Positions 23,611 to 32,964 of a stretch of DNA of 41,927 nt are shown here, in pieces. The position numbers and the translations under genes were made by a program. How positions within the stretch are numbered: the stretch's first letter is position 1; each line of letters begins with the position of its first letter. The notes under the pieces are model-generated. The model was not told the DNA's origin. It did no database searches and saw only the letters and a list, made by a program, of their open reading frames with translations. The stretch comes from Lamprocystis purpurea DSM 4197 (lineage in GTDB: Bacteria; Pseudomonadota; Gammaproteobacteria; Chromatiales; Chromatiaceae): positions 1 to 41,927 of the forward strand of contig NZ_KB902531.1 of the NCBI RefSeq assembly GCF_000379525.1. Reading direction: 5' to 3'.

Positions 23611-24885
23611 TCAATCCCCCGACGCGGCCTGCTTTTCGAGGCCTTCGTAGATCAGGAAGGGTTTGTTCTCGCCCCTGATCACCGAGCCGTCCAGCACAAC
23701 CTTACCCACGTTGCTCATGGACGGTAAGTCGTACATGGTGTCGAGCAGGACCTGCTCCATGATGGTCCTCAGGCCGCGTGCCCCGGTCTTGCGATCCATC
23801 GCCTTGTGGGCGATGCAGCGCATGGCGTCGTCGCGCAGTTCAAGTTCCACACCCTCCATCTCGAACAGACGGGCATACTGTCTGACCAGCGCGTTCTTCG
23901 GTTCGGTGAGGATGCGCATCAGGGCCGCCTCATCGAGTTCGTCGAGCGTGGCCGTCACCGGCAGGCGTCCGACGAATTCCGGGATCAGGCCGTAACGGAT
24001 CAGATCCTCCGGTTCACCCGCGGCCAACAACTCGCCAATCTGACGCTTGTCATCCTTACTGTGGACGTCGGATGTGAAGCCCATACCTGACTTATTTAGG
24101 CGGTTTTGGATCACTTTGTCAAGACCAGCGAAAGCGCCCCCAACGATAAAGAGGATGTTGGAGGTGTCGACCTGCAGGAACTCCTGCTGTGGATGTTTGC
24201 GTCCGCCCTGAGGCGGTACCGAGGCGACGGTCCCCTCGATCAGCTTGAGCAGTGCTTGCTGAACACCTTCGCCCGACACGTCACGGGTGATCGACGGATT
24301 GTCCGACTTGCGTGAGATCTTGTCGATCTCGTCGATATAGACGATGCCCGTCTGCGCCTTCTCAACGTCGTAGTCGCACTTCTGGAGCAGCTTCTGGATG
24401 ATATTCTCGACATCCTCGCCGACATACCCGGCCTCGGTCAGCGTGGTTGCATCGGCGATGGTGAAGGGCACGTTCAGCACCCGTGCCAGGGTTTCCGCCA
24501 GCAGGGTCTTGCCCGAGCCCGTAGGCCCGATGAGCAAAATATTACTCTTGGCGATCTCGATCTCTTCCTTAGCCTCCGAGACCTCTAACCTTTTGTAATG
24601 GTTGTAGACGGCAACCGAAAGGACTTTCTTGGCATACTCTTGACCGATGACGAACTGGTCGAGACTCTCTTTGATCTCGTGTGGTTTTGGCAGGTTGCTG
24701 GTCGCTTCGCCCGCGCCCTCCTGCATCTCCTCACGGATGATGTCGTTGCACAGCTCGACGCACTCGTCACAAATGAACACGGAAGGGCCGGCGATGAGCT
24801 TGCGCACTTCATGCTGACTCTTGCCGCAGAACGAACAGTAGAGGAGTTTGCCCTCGTCGTTCTTACCGTGGTTGCTTCCACTCAT
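23611..24885 (-). CDS. clpX: ATP-binding subunit of ClpXP protease
   Basis: This 424-residue AAA+ unfoldase feeds substrates to ClpP. The N-terminal zinc-binding domain has Cys17, Cys20, Cys39 and Cys42. Walker A is GPTGSGKT (120-127), Walker B IVYIDEID (about 181-188), and the ClpP-docking IGF-type region is present around the middle. The ATG at 24885 is chosen because GGAG lies 11 bases upstream and the length then equals E. coli ClpX. An in-frame GTG at 24897 sits almost on top of that site. It follows clpP on the same strand with a 187-base gap. Confidence 0.97.
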   Translation of the reverse strand: MSGSNHGKNDEGKLLYCSFCGKSQHEVRKLIAGPSVFICDECVELCNDIIREEMQEGAGEATSNLPKPHEIKESLDQFVIGQEYAKKVLSVAVYNHYKRLEVSEAKEEIEIAKSNILLIGPTGSGKTLLAETLARVLNVPFTIADATTLTEAGYVGEDVENIIQKLLQKCDYDVEKAQTGIVYIDEIDKISRKSDNPSITRDVSGEGVQQALLKLIEGTVASVPPQGGRKHPQQEFLQVDTSNILFIVGGAFAGLDKVIQNRLNKSGMGFTSDVHSKDDKRQIGELLAAGEPEDLIRYGLIPEFVGRLPVTATLDELDEAALMRILTEPKNALVRQYARLFEMEGVELELRDDAMRCIAHKAMDRKTGARGLRTIMEQVLLDTMYDLPSMSNVGKVVLDGSVIRGENKPFLIYEGLEKQAASGD

Positions 24886-25072
24886 CGGGGTTGACACTCC
24901 GGAGGTCGGTTTACGCCGGGGACCAAGCCGTCCCTCGCGCGTTTAAGTCAATCATAACGGTTTGAATCTGTATAGCAAGAAAGTCACAAAACCAGACCGT
25001 TGGTCTGGCCGGAACCGGCGTCGAGCGCCGCAACACATGCGCGATGCGTGCCTCATGGTGCGGCGGATGCCC

Positions 25073-25717
25073 TTAGAGCTTGCTTCCAGCCGGACCGCGC
25101 TCGGTCAGGACGGTATCGATCAGACCATAGACCTGGGCCTCTTCGCCTCCCATGAAACGGTCGCGGTCGGTGTCGTCGGCAATCTTCTCGATCGGCTGAC
25201 CGGTGTGGTGCGACAGGATGTGATTGAGGCGATCACGAATCAGGAGGATCTCGCGGGCGTGGATGTCGATATCGGTCGCTTGCCCCTGGAAGCCGCCCAG
25301 CGGTTGGTGGATCATCATCCGCGAGTGCGGCAGGCAGTAGCGCTTACCCGCGGCTCCGCCCGCCAAGAGCAGAGCGCCCATGCTGGCGGCCTGTCCAACA
25401 CACATGGTGCTCACATCCGGGCGGATGAAGCGCATGGTATCGTAGATGGCCAGTCCGGCCGTCACCGATCCGCCAGGGGAGTTGATGTAAAGATGGATAT
25501 CTTTGTCCGGGTTCTCGGACTCCAGAAAGAGCATCTGGGCGACCACCAGGTTGGCCATATAGTCTTCGACCGGCCCCACCAGGAAGATGACCCGCTCTTT
25601 CAGAAGACGCGAGTAGATATCGAAGGAGCGTTCGCCGCGCGCGGTTTGCTCGATGACGATGGGCACGAGCCCCAGACCTTTCGGGCTCCACTCGCTGTGA
25701 CTCACGGGATTGATCAT
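25073..25717 (-). CDS. clpP: ATP-dependent Clp protease proteolytic subunit
   Basis: This 214-residue serine protease forms the tetradecameric chamber of ClpXP. The catalytic triad is visible: Ser112 ([11 protein letters not shown]), His137 ([11 protein letters not shown]) and an Asp near 186 (DDTDRDRFM), with the Ser-His spacing of E. coli. The conserved [13 protein letters not shown] and [18 protein letters not shown] segments are intact. The start [10 protein letters not shown] has GGAG five bases upstream; a longer frame to 25777 is not supported. It lies between tig and clpX, the classical order. Confidence 0.97.
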   Translation of the reverse strand: MINPVSHSEWSPKGLGLVPIVIEQTARGERSFDIYSRLLKERVIFLVGPVEDYMANLVVAQMLFLESENPDKDIHLYINSPGGSVTAGLAIYDTMRFIRPDVSTMCVGQAASMGALLLAGGAAGKRYCLPHSRMMIHQPLGGFQGQATDIDIHAREILLIRDRLNHILSHHTGQPIEKIADDTDRDRFMGGEEAQVYGLIDTVLTERGPAGSKL

Positions 25718-25762
25718 GAACTCCACTCGCCTGCTGCTTAACGCTGTCGATCCGCACTCGAT

Positions 25763-25798
25763 CCAACACCCCGGCATCCCAGGATGCCGGGGTGTTGG
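25763..25798 (-). terminator. Long perfect hairpin between tig and clpP
   Basis: CCAACACCCCGGCATCC (25763-25779) is followed by CA and then GGATGCCGGGGTGTTGG (25782-25798), a 17-bp perfect palindrome. It starts three bases after the tig stop. There is no T run, so it may attenuate rather than end transcription into clpP or stabilise tig mRNA. Confidence 0.6.
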
Positions 25799-25800
25799 GG

Positions 25801-27111
25801 CTAGAGCCCCGCGGGGTTGGCTGCCGACGCCGGGTCGGTCAACTGCGCGAAGCTCAACTGTTCCTCTTCTACCGTCACCTGGCTCAGTGCCCAGTTCACG
25901 ACCTGTTCCTCCAGAACCAGTGATTCCACCGGGCCGAGGTTCTTGCGGTCGGCGTAATAATAGTTGATGACCTCTTGTGGGTCCTCGTAGGTGGACGCCA
26001 TGTCCTCTACGGCCGCACGGATGCTCTGCGGATCGGCCTTGATCCCATTTTGTTTGACGATCTCGGCGATGATCAGGCCCAAGCCGACGCGACGCTGCGC
26101 GGACTCCTCGAAGAGGCTGTCGGGCAACTCGAACTGGGCACCGCCGAGGTTGGCGCGCATCTGTTGTTTGAGCCCGTTGATCTCGTTTGCGACCAAAACC
26201 CTTGGAGTGTCAACGGTGTTGCACTTCAGGATCAGATCCATCACTTGCTCCTTCATGCGGCCGTGGATGCGCTGCTTCAATTCACGCGCCATATTGGCAC
26301 GCACGTCGGCACGAAAGCGCTCGACATCGCCGTCGGCGACCCCGAAGCTGCGGGCAAAGGCCTCGTCCACTTCGGGCAGCAGGGGTTCGCTCACCGCATC
26401 GATGGTGACTTCGAAGCGCACCGGGCGCCCGGCCAGGTCGGCCCGCTGGTAGCCCTCCGGAAAACGCAGATCCAAGGTGCGGGTCTCCCCGGCACCGGCA
26501 CCGACCAGTCCGTCCTCGAAGCCGGGGATCATGCGCCCCGTACCGAGTTCCACCGTGGTGCCGGAGGCCGAACCGCCATCGAAGGGTTCGCCGTCCAGGG
26601 TGCCCGTATAGGAGATGGTCAGGCGGTCGCCCGCTTGGCCGGGCCGCTGGGCCTCCACCCAGGTCTTGCGTTGTTCGCGCAGCCGCTCGATCATCAGTCC
26701 CAAATCTTCATCCGTCAGTTGCGCGACCGGCCGTTTGACTACCTGGCCGGCCAGGGACGCGAGTTCGACTTGGGGCAGCACCTCGAAGGTCGCGGTGAAG
26801 CCGAAGCTCCGCGCCGCCTGATCGATCTCCGGCTGGATGCTCGGAGCGCCGGCCAGGCGCAAGGCATGACTCTCCACCGCCTCGGCGAAGCTCGACTGGA
26901 CCAACTCGCCGAACACCTCGATCTCGATCTGATTGCCGTAGCGTTGACGCAGCACCTTCGTTGGCGCCTTGCCGGGTCGAAAGCCGGGCAGACGGGCCGA
27001 GCGCGCGATGCCCTGCAAGCGTTTGTCCACCTCGCCCTGAATGCGTTCAAAGGGGAGCTCGATGCGCATCCGCCGCTCCAGACCCTCTCCCGACTCCACC
27101 GTAACTTGCAT
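25801..27111 (-). CDS. tig: Trigger factor
   Basis: This 436-residue ribosome-associated chaperone binds nascent chains and has peptidyl-prolyl isomerase activity. The N-terminal domain holds the ribosome signature GFRPGKAP (43-50). The FKBP-type domain lies at about 158-240 ([34 protein letters not shown]), followed by the C-terminal helical arms. The ATG at 27111 gives the standard trigger-factor start [16 protein letters not shown] sigma-70-like promoter is present at 27223-27252. It heads the tig-clpP-clpX-lon series. Confidence 0.97.
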   Translation of the reverse strand: MQVTVESGEGLERRMRIELPFERIQGEVDKRLQGIARSARLPGFRPGKAPTKVLRQRYGNQIEIEVFGELVQSSFAEAVESHALRLAGAPSIQPEIDQAARSFGFTATFEVLPQVELASLAGQVVKRPVAQLTDEDLGLMIERLREQRKTWVEAQRPGQAGDRLTISYTGTLDGEPFDGGSASGTTVELGTGRMIPGFEDGLVGAGAGETRTLDLRFPEGYQRADLAGRPVRFEVTIDAVSEPLLPEVDEAFARSFGVADGDVERFRADVRANMARELKQRIHGRMKEQVMDLILKCNTVDTPRVLVANEINGLKQQMRANLGGAQFELPDSLFEESAQRRVGLGLIIAEIVKQNGIKADPQSIRAAVEDMASTYEDPQEVINYYYADRKNLGPVESLVLEEQVVNWALSQVTVEEEQLSFAQLTDPASAANPAGL

Positions 27112-27222
27112 GCGTCGTGTCTCCCACCGTCCAGACGATCTTCACCGCGTCGGATATCACCCCGGCGCGGGTCGAATCAATTCAGTCCATCGGGCAGCGA
27201 TGCCCGACATGAAAAGCGTAAG

Positions 27223-27252
27223 ATTATAGCCCGGCTTGCCCTCATGATCCAA
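27223..27252 (-). promoter_or_regulatory. Sigma-70-type promoter of tig
   Basis: On the minus strand TTGGAT and a perfect TATAAT are 18 bases apart, ending 112 bases before the tig ATG. The perfect -10 box is notable in such GC-rich DNA. Confidence 0.65.
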
Positions 27253-27468
27253 GGCAAAGCCAGTGATTTCGCCAGCGATTGCGGAGAATTCGGCGTAATC
27301 CGCCGTCTCGCGACGGTGAACGCGCGTGACGCGCCGGGATCAGCGCGCGATTTGTGTTGACGGGACTGGGGCTTGGGAGCGTGCTGTCAGACCATGCTCC
27401 GCTTCGCTTGTCGTTTCGCCCGTCTTTGGCGTCGCGTTAAAGGGCGTCCAGCGTGCTAACCGGAGGTC

Positions 27469-27490
27469 GGGGCGGGTTTCAACCCGCCCC
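27469..27490 (-). terminator. Palindrome downstream of hemN
   Basis: GGGGCGGGTT-TC-AACCCGCCCC begins 12 bases after the hemN stop. It belongs to the same sequence type as the palindrome at 36829-36857, so it is both a dispersed palindrome and a likely mRNA end structure. There is no U run. Confidence 0.6.
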
Positions 27491-27502
27491 GTCGGCCGAG
27501 GC

Positions 27503-28888
27503 TCAGATCACCTTCGAGAATCCGATCGGACCGGTCTTGTTTGCAAGATAGGCATCGAAGGCCATGCAAATATTGCGCACCAGGAGCCGCCCGCGCGGGA
27601 GGATGCGGATCTTGCCGGCGTCGATCTCCACCAAACCGTCACCAATCATGGGGTTGAGTCGCGCCAGTGCGTCGGCGAAATAGTCGGCGAAGACGATGTC
27701 CCAAGTCGATTCGATGGTGGGAATCGCGAGCTCGAAATGGCAGATCAGGCGGGTGATGACGTCCCGGCGAATCAGGTCGTCGCGGTTCAGTTCAAGGCCG
27801 CGGAACACCGGCAGGCGCCCGGCATCGATGTCCGCATAATATTCTTCCAGTGCCCGCCGGTTCTGGCCGTAGGTTGTGTCAACCTTCCCGATGGAGGTCA
27901 CGCCGAGGCCGATCAGGTCGCAGTCGGCGTGGGTCGAGTAGCCCTGGAAGTTGCGATACAACGTTCCGGCGCGTTGCGCCAGCGTCAGTTCGTCGTCCGG
28001 TCGCGCGAAGTGATCCATGCCGATGTAGACGTAGCCCGCCTCGTTCAAACGGGCGATCGTGCTCTGCAGGATATCGAGCTTGACCTCCGGTGCCGGCAAG
28101 TCAGGTTCATTGATTCGCCGTTGGGGTTTGAAGCGCTCGGGCAGGTGAGCGTAGTTGAACACCGAAACCCGGTCCGGGGCGAACGCGATGATCCGATCCA
28201 GCGTGCGCAGGAAGCTGGCAACCGTTTGGAACGGCAGGCCGTAGATCAGATCAAGACTGATGGAGCGGAAACCCTCTGCACGTGCCGCGTTGAGCACCTC
28301 CAGGGTCTGAGCCTCGGTCTGGATGCGGTTCACCGCCTCCTGAACGCGGGGATCGAAGTCCTGTACCCCCAGACTCATGCGGTTGAATCCGATCCGCCGC
28401 AACAACGTCACGGTCGCCGCGTCCGCCTCGCGCGGGTCGATCTCGATGGAGTACTCGCCGGTCGCATCGTCGGCCAGGGTGAAGTGGCGACGGGTTTGCT
28501 GCATGAGCCCCTGCATCTGGTCGTGGCTCAGGAATGTCGGGGTACCGCCACCCCAGTGCAGTTGCTCGACCACCCGATCGCGGTCGAACAGCGCCGCTTG
28601 CATTTCGATCTCACGGTAAAGGTGTTCGAGATAGGGCGGCGCCAGCGACCGGTCTTTGGTGGCGATCTTGTTGCAGGCGCAGTAGAAACAAACCGTGTCA
28701 CAAAACGGAATATGGAAGTATAGGGACAGCGGGCGTTTGCTGACGTTGCTGCGTGCACAGGCCGCAGCGTACGCGGTCGCATCGAAGCCCTCGTGAAACT
28801 CGACTGCCGTCGGGTAAGAGGTGTAACGCGGGCCGCTTTGATCGTAGCGGCGGATCAGGTCCAGGTCGAAAGAGATACCCTGTTCCAT
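27503..28888 (-). CDS. hemN: Oxygen-independent coproporphyrinogen III dehydrogenase
   Basis: This 461-residue radical-SAM enzyme converts coproporphyrinogen III to protoporphyrinogen IX without oxygen, for haem and (bacterio)chlorophyll synthesis. The cluster motif has Cys63, Cys67 and Cys70 plus Cys72 (FCDTVCFYCAC), one residue offset from E. coli. Other HemN hallmarks are RYTSYPTA, LHWGGGTPTFL, IEIDPRE, RMSLGVQDFDPRVQ and the C-terminal GRLLVRNICMAFD, which separates HemN from HemW. Upstream lie a small conserved-looking gene and prmB on the same strand. Confidence 0.97.
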   Translation of the reverse strand: MEQGISFDLDLIRRYDQSGPRYTSYPTAVEFHEGFDATAYAAACARSNVSKRPLSLYFHIPFCDTVCFYCACNKIATKDRSLAPPYLEHLYREIEMQAALFDRDRVVEQLHWGGGTPTFLSHDQMQGLMQQTRRHFTLADDATGEYSIEIDPREADAATVTLLRRIGFNRMSLGVQDFDPRVQEAVNRIQTEAQTLEVLNAARAEGFRSISLDLIYGLPFQTVASFLRTLDRIIAFAPDRVSVFNYAHLPERFKPQRRINEPDLPAPEVKLDILQSTIARLNEAGYVYIGMDHFARPDDELTLAQRAGTLYRNFQGYSTHADCDLIGLGVTSIGKVDTTYGQNRRALEEYYADIDAGRLPVFRGLELNRDDLIRRDVITRLICHFELAIPTIESTWDIVFADYFADALARLNPMIGDGLVEIDAGKIRILPRGRLLVRNICMAFDAYLANKTGPIGFSKVI

Positions 28889-28954
28889 CGATTCAAACCT
28901 CTAGCGCCGACGTTGGCGCCTCAAAATGGTTGCATGTTTTCATTCGGGGCCGGC

Positions 28955-29278
28955 TCAGGTATCGGTGCCGGCGACATCGAGACCGCGCCGGTGCGTCTCG
29001 TTGATTTGCCGCAGCAGTGTTTGGAAGGGGATCTCGTCGGCATACCGCTCCGCCAGTTCCACGAACGGCAAATCTTCACGTCCGAAGCAGTAGGTTCCGT
29101 CCTGCATGGACTGGTAGACCGTCTTGATGCCTTCTTCCAGGGGGTCGAGAAATGCGGGAAATCGGGTCAGGTCCTCGAGCTCGTACTCCAGGCAGTCCCG
29201 CAGGTCGGCGACCTCGAAGGTTGCCTGACACACCCACTCGACATACTCATCCGCGCACCGCGCCCGTCTCAAACTCAT
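28955..29278 (-). CDS. Small conserved-looking cytoplasmic protein
   Basis: This 107-residue, acidic protein has no signal peptide or membrane segment. It includes DGTYCFGREDLPFVELAERY and a predominantly helical N-terminus (EYVEWVCQATFEVADLRDCL). I have an impression of similar short proteins in other gammaproteobacteria but cannot name the family or function. Its start lies 3 bases after the prmB stop, and hemN follows after 66 bases, so the three are probably co-transcribed. Confidence 0.65.
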   Translation of the reverse strand: MSLRRARCADEYVEWVCQATFEVADLRDCLEYELEDLTRFPAFLDPLEEGIKTVYQSMQDGTYCFGREDLPFVELAERYADEIPFQTLLRQINETHRRGLDVAGTDT

Positions 29279-29281
29279 GGG

Positions 29282-30196
29282 TCAGGCCTCCTCGAACTCG
29301 CGTTGATACTGATTGATTTGTGCGCGTGACAACAGTAACACGCCGTCGCCGCCGCGTTCGAACTCGATCCAGGTCCAGGGCACCCGCGGCAGACGCTGCT
29401 CCAGTCCAGGGGCCGCGGAACCGGCCTCCAACACCAGAATGCCCTTATCGGTCAGGTGTCGTCCGGCCTCGCGCAGGATGCGCAGCAACAGCGTCAGTCC
29501 GTCCTCGCCGCCCAGCAGGGCCAGCCGCGGTTCCCGCTGGTACTCGGGAGGCAGACCGTCCAGTTCCGCCCGCGGCACATACGGCGGATTGCAGCAGATG
29601 ACGTCATAGCGCTCCTCTGCGAGGCCGTTGAACAGGTCCGACTCCAGGACGCGGACACGATCGGCAACCTGATGCTTCTCCACATTGCGTCGTGCGACCG
29701 CCAGGGCGGCCTGCGAGATATCCGCCAGGTCGACCTCCGCGTGTGGCAAGTAGACTGCCGCGGCGATCCCGATACAGCCGCTTCCGGTGCACAGGTCCAG
29801 GATGCGATCCACGCGCTCGGCGTCGATCCAGGGTTCAAACCCCGCCTCGATCAGTTCGGCGATCGGTGAGCGAGGGACCAGGACCCGCTCGTCGATGTCG
29901 AATTCCATCCCGGCGAACCAGGCGCGTCCCGTGAGATAGGCTGCCGGCAGCCGCTCGCTTACCCGCCGCTCGATCAGGTCCGTGACTAGCGTGCGCTCGG
30001 CCGAGGTCAGGCGGCAGTCGCGGAAGCTGGCTGGAAGGTCGGGCTGCAGGGAGAGCGCGGCCAGCACCAGTTGCGCCGCCTCGTCCAAGGCATTGTCCGT
30101 ACCGTGGCCAAAAAAAACTCCAGCACTGTTGAAGCGACTGGCGCCCCAGCGGACATAGTCCTGGATCGTCATCAATCCATCAGCTTGTTCGGCCAT
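29282..30196 (-). CDS. prmB: Ribosomal protein uL3 glutamine N5-methyltransferase
   Basis: This 304-residue SAM-dependent methyltransferase modifies a glutamine of ribosomal protein L3. The SAM-binding motif is ILDLCTGSGCIGIA (132-145), and the amide-methyltransferase signature NPPY is at 203-206. The N-terminal helical domain (LVLAALSLQPDLP) is typical of the PrmB/PrmC family. The ending and the ERVLVPRSPIAELI segment favour PrmB over PrmC. The start MAEQADGLMTIQDY has a weak GAGG site; a longer frame to 30379 overlaps iscR and is unlikely. Confidence 0.92.
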   Translation of the reverse strand: MAEQADGLMTIQDYVRWGASRFNSAGVFFGHGTDNALDEAAQLVLAALSLQPDLPASFRDCRLTSAERTLVTDLIERRVSERLPAAYLTGRAWFAGMEFDIDERVLVPRSPIAELIEAGFEPWIDAERVDRILDLCTGSGCIGIAAAVYLPHAEVDLADISQAALAVARRNVEKHQVADRVRVLESDLFNGLAEERYDVICCNPPYVPRAELDGLPPEYQREPRLALLGGEDGLTLLLRILREAGRHLTDKGILVLEAGSAAPGLEQRLPRVPWTWIEFERGGDGVLLLSRAQINQYQREFEEA

Positions 30197-30314
30197 CGCC
30201 TCGCGTTTCCCGGTTCGTTGCGCGGTCCCACCGCACGGGGGCCGCTCCCGCGTCGGCGGCGGGATGCCAAGGATAGCACTTGGCGGCCCGGCACACCGGA
30301 TCGCATGCGCCCCT

Positions 30315-30779
30315 TCAAGCGGCGCGGCGGTTTCCGTTCGCGGTGAGGAAGTCCGGCCGGGATTTCTGCTTGTCGGCACGCCCGCGCTCGACCAGATCTT
30401 CCAGGGTGATCCCGCTCAGGAAGTGGAAAATCTCGTCGCTCAATTGATCCCACAAGTGATGCGTCAGGCAGCGCTGACCGTCCCGACAGTTCTCGCGTCC
30501 GCCGCAGCGGGTGAACTCCACCCATTCGTCGACGGCGCAGATGATGTCGGCGATCGACACCTCGGCCGCCGGTCGCCCCAGGTAGTATCCGCCGCCGGGT
30601 CCACGGACGCCGCGCACCAGTTGCTTGTTGCGCAGCGCTGCGAACAACTGCTCCAGGTAGGACAGCGAAATGCCCTGGTTGACTGAAATATCCGCCAGGG
30701 TCACCGGGCCGTTGCCGGCGTGCAGTGCCAGATCGAGCATGGCGGTTACCGCGTATCTGCCTTTGGTCGAGAGTCTCAT
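30315..30779 (-). CDS. iscR: Rrf2-family iron-sulfur regulator IscR
   Basis: This 154-residue transcription factor senses iron-sulfur cluster supply. The winged-helix N-terminus ([20 protein letters not shown]) is followed by the cluster ligands Cys92, Cys98, Cys104 and His107, exactly the E. coli IscR numbering. The downstream gene is prmB, not iscS, so it is separated from the usual isc operon. A palindromic operator (30838-30852) lies 59 bases before the start and suggests autorepression by the [2Fe-2S] form. Confidence 0.93.
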   Translation of the reverse strand: MRLSTKGRYAVTAMLDLALHAGNGPVTLADISVNQGISLSYLEQLFAALRNKQLVRGVRGPGGGYYLGRPAAEVSIADIICAVDEWVEFTRCGGRENCRDGQRCLTHHLWDQLSDEIFHFLSGITLEDLVERGRADKQKSRPDFLTANGNRRAA

Positions 30780-30837
30780 AGTTATTGCCTGCCAGGTGTG
30801 GGTTGAGCCCAGAAGATCGCGCGGCCAGACGCGACTC

Positions 30838-30852
30838 TGACTAAGTTAGTCA
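30838..30852 (-). promoter_or_regulatory. Predicted IscR type-1 operator
   Basis: TGACTAA-G-TTAGTCA is a perfect palindrome. On the minus strand it reads TTGACTAACTTAGTCA, close to the recalled IscR type-1 consensus with TTGACTAAA..TAGTC. The TTGACT can also serve as the -35 box of iscR. Confidence 0.7.
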
Positions 30853-30929
30853 ACAATTTTCGCATTTCAATGCATCAAGGACGGAAAAGCCTCGGCCTGC
30901 GGTCGGGCGGGCGGCGTGCAGCGCGGCGG

Positions 30930-31724
30930 TTACCGACTCCCAGGCTGTGCTCCGGCTCCCAGTCGCGCCAGCGGATGCTGGCGATAGAAGGCGCGCAGTT
31001 GCGCGTAGACCGCCGGATAGTCGGCGTTGAGCAGGCCGGGAGTCTCGAAGAACGCCTCGCTGGCGACTGCGAAAAACTCCGCGGGTGACTCGGCGCCGTA
31101 GGGGTCGATCGGGGTCTCCTCCCCCGCCGCTACCCGGTGGTTGAGGTCTGCATAGGCCGCCGCGAATGCTTGGGTCCATGACTGACCCGACATGTCGGCG
31201 TGCAGCGGCGGTCGGCCATTGGCGGAACCGTCGCGCATGTCGAGCTTGTGAGCCAGTTCGTGTAATACGACGTTATAGCCGTCCAGGGTCCGACCGGCCG
31301 CCACGTCGGCCCACGACAGGATCACGGGTCCCTGCTCCCAGGCCTCGCCGCTCTTGACCGCGTCGTCCACCCAGACCAGGCCATCGTCATCCACGTACTC
31401 ATGAGCTGGGACGAACTCGGCTGGGTAGAGAATCAGCGCGTACCATCCGCGATACCAGTCGAGCCCCAGTTCAAGAACCGGCAGCGCCGCTTGCAGGGCG
31501 ATGACGAGCCGCATCCGCACGGTCAACTGAAGTCCCTGCACTGCTTCCAACCGCTTGTCCCGCAGGAACAACAGGGCAAGGTCGGCGAGTCGGCCATCCT
31601 GCTCGTCGGTCAATCCGGCGAGCAATGGGAGGGCGGCGCGGGCGGCCCGCCAATCCGACCGGCGGTAGCGTCGCCGCTCCCGGGCGAGGATTCGGGACTG
31701 CCACCAACGGGTCAGCACGCCCAC
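30930..31724 (-). CDS. mtfA: MtfA-type zinc metallopeptidase (M90)
   Basis: This protein of about 264 residues resembles E. coli MtfA, which binds the glucose-PTS repressor Mlc and has peptidase activity. The zinc motif HELAHKLDMRDG (about 155-166) and the downstream AEFFAVASEAFFETP contain HExxH and the candidate third ligand. The segments LPVLELGLDWYRGWYALILYP and EQGPVILSW match MtfA. No ATG fits; the start is taken as a GTG near 31724 (a second at 31718), giving the usual family length. The frame stays open to 32096 but that part has no family character. Confidence 0.85.
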   Translation of the reverse strand: MGVLTRWWQSRILARERRRYRRSDWRAARAALPLLAGLTDEQDGRLADLALLFLRDKRLEAVQGLQLTVRMRLVIALQAALPVLELGLDWYRGWYALILYPAEFVPAHEYVDDDGLVWVDDAVKSGEAWEQGPVILSWADVAAGRTLDGYNVVLHELAHKLDMRDGSANGRPPLHADMSGQSWTQAFAAAYADLNHRVAAGEETPIDPYGAESPAEFFAVASEAFFETPGLLNADYPAVYAQLRAFYRQHPLARLGAGAQPGSR

Positions 31725-32153
31725 GCACGCACCCCCGTTGGTGCGGACGTCCGCGTAGGCTTGTGCAGGACCGGCCCCATCTGAGGAATCACGGGGTACG
31801 ATGTTCGGAGGTTGACCTGGTTTGTATACACCGTTTGATCTCGCTTGTCGTGTGATCGCGCGGCGGCCTTGGTGCCTGGCGAAGGTTTGGTTACACTGCG
31901 CGATGGACTGCGGCTCCCGTACTGCCGACGCTCCCTCGTGATCATCCAGGCGATCGGTGTGCTTAGCGGAATCTTCTCCGCGGCCGGGGGTCTGTGCACC
32001 GGCAGGGGGGTGAAATGCCGTCCTATCGACAAGAATTCGTGCGGGGAAATTGACCCGTATGAGCCACCTCTGATATACATCCGGGGATTTTCTCACTCTT
32101 CAAGGTGACCGCGATCGGGCGTGGTCACGCACAACCTAAAACGGGCACTGGAA
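31725..32153. other. Divergent mtfA/cytochrome c4 intergenic region
   Basis: These 429 bases hold the probable cytochrome c4 promoter at 32050-32079. Open frames on both strands lack family similarity or convincing ribosome sites. I see nothing else. Confidence 0.6.
32050..32079 (+). promoter_or_regulatory. Candidate promoter of cytochrome c4
   Basis: TTGACC and TATACA are separated by 18 bases and end 74 bases before the ATG at 32154. The local DNA is AT-richer than its surroundings. Confidence 0.5.
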
Positions 32154-32807
32154 ATGACTAGCAACTGGCTACAGACGGTTTCGGCGGCGGCACTCCTGGT
32201 CGGCGGGCTTTCAGGCGCGGCCTGGGCCAACCAGGCGGCGAACGAGGGGGCGCAGCCGGTCGGAGACCCCAAGGCGGGGGAAGCCAAGGCAAACGCTATC
32301 TGTATCGCCTGCCATGGCCCCATGGGCAACAGCATCGTCCCGATCTGGCCCAAGCTCGCCGGCCAGCACCCCCAATATATCTATAAGCAACTCATGGACT
32401 TCAAGGCCGGCAGACGCCAGAACGCGCAGATGAGCCCGATGGCTGCGCCACTGTCGGAGCAGGAGGTGCGCGATATGGCGGCCTACTACTCCAAGCAATC
32501 CCAGGCCGGCGGTGCCGCCGATCCGGCGCTGGCGGAGCTGGGTGAGCGTATCTACCGGGCCGGTAATCCGACGTCGGGTGTACCCGCGTGCGCCGGGTGT
32601 CATGGCCCCGCCGGCATGGGTGTGGGTCTCGCCAAGTTCCCGCGCATTTCGGGTCAACATGCGGACTACGCCAAGCAGACCCTGACCTGGTTCCGCGACG
32701 GCAGCCGGGCGAACGACCCCAACGGGATGATGCGCGGGGTCGCCGCCCGTCTGACCAACGATGAGATTGCCGCGGTTGCTCAGTACGTTCAGGGGCTCAG
32801 CCAGTAA
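32154..32807 (+). CDS. Dihaem cytochrome c4
   Basis: This 217-residue periplasmic electron carrier has a signal peptide ending near AAWANQ (about 26). Two haem-binding motifs are present: CIACH (Cys50, Cys53, His54) and CAGCH (Cys146, Cys149, His150). Likely axial methionines lie in AQMSPMA and NGMMRGVA. Two homologous c-type domains in one chain of about 20 kDa are typical of cytochrome c4, which donates electrons to terminal oxidases. The ATG at 32154 is preferred over an upstream GTG at 32121 because the signal peptide is then standard. Confidence 0.92.
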   Translation: MTSNWLQTVSAAALLVGGLSGAAWANQAANEGAQPVGDPKAGEAKANAICIACHGPMGNSIVPIWPKLAGQHPQYIYKQLMDFKAGRRQNAQMSPMAAPLSEQEVRDMAAYYSKQSQAGGAADPALAELGERIYRAGNPTSGVPACAGCHGPAGMGVGLAKFPRISGQHADYAKQTLTWFRDGSRANDPNGMMRGVAARLTNDEIAAVAQYVQGLSQ

Positions 32808-32964
32808 CAGCGTCCACATCGACATGCAGCGAAGCGCAGGCCCTGTTTCCGGTGGCAGGGCAGCGTCCAACAGTCGTCGCTGGGGTAGACCCGACGGCCG
32901 GGCGTCGCGTTAGCTTGGGCCAGGCATTCACTACCCGGGCCTCGAGCCACCGATCGGCGCGTCC

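Larger units (their letters stand above)
27112..27502. other. tig/hemN intergenic region
   Basis: These 391 bases hold the tig promoter (27223-27252), a small hairpin CGGGCA-GCGA-TGCCCG (27191-27206) in the predicted tig leader, and the hemN-side palindrome at 27469-27490. No gene is supported. Confidence 0.7.

Noticed and set aside
27326-28723. 465-codon open frame antisense to hemN
   Set aside because: No recognisable domain, and hemN with its cluster cysteines is secure.
30930-32096. Long version of MtfA starting at 32096
   Set aside because: The extra 124 residues have no family character and cover the upstream regulatory region. Known MtfA proteins are about 265 residues.
31845-32108. 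87-codon open frame in the mtfA/cytochrome c4 gap
   Set aside because: It covers the probable cytochrome c4 promoter, has no family similarity and no ribosome site.
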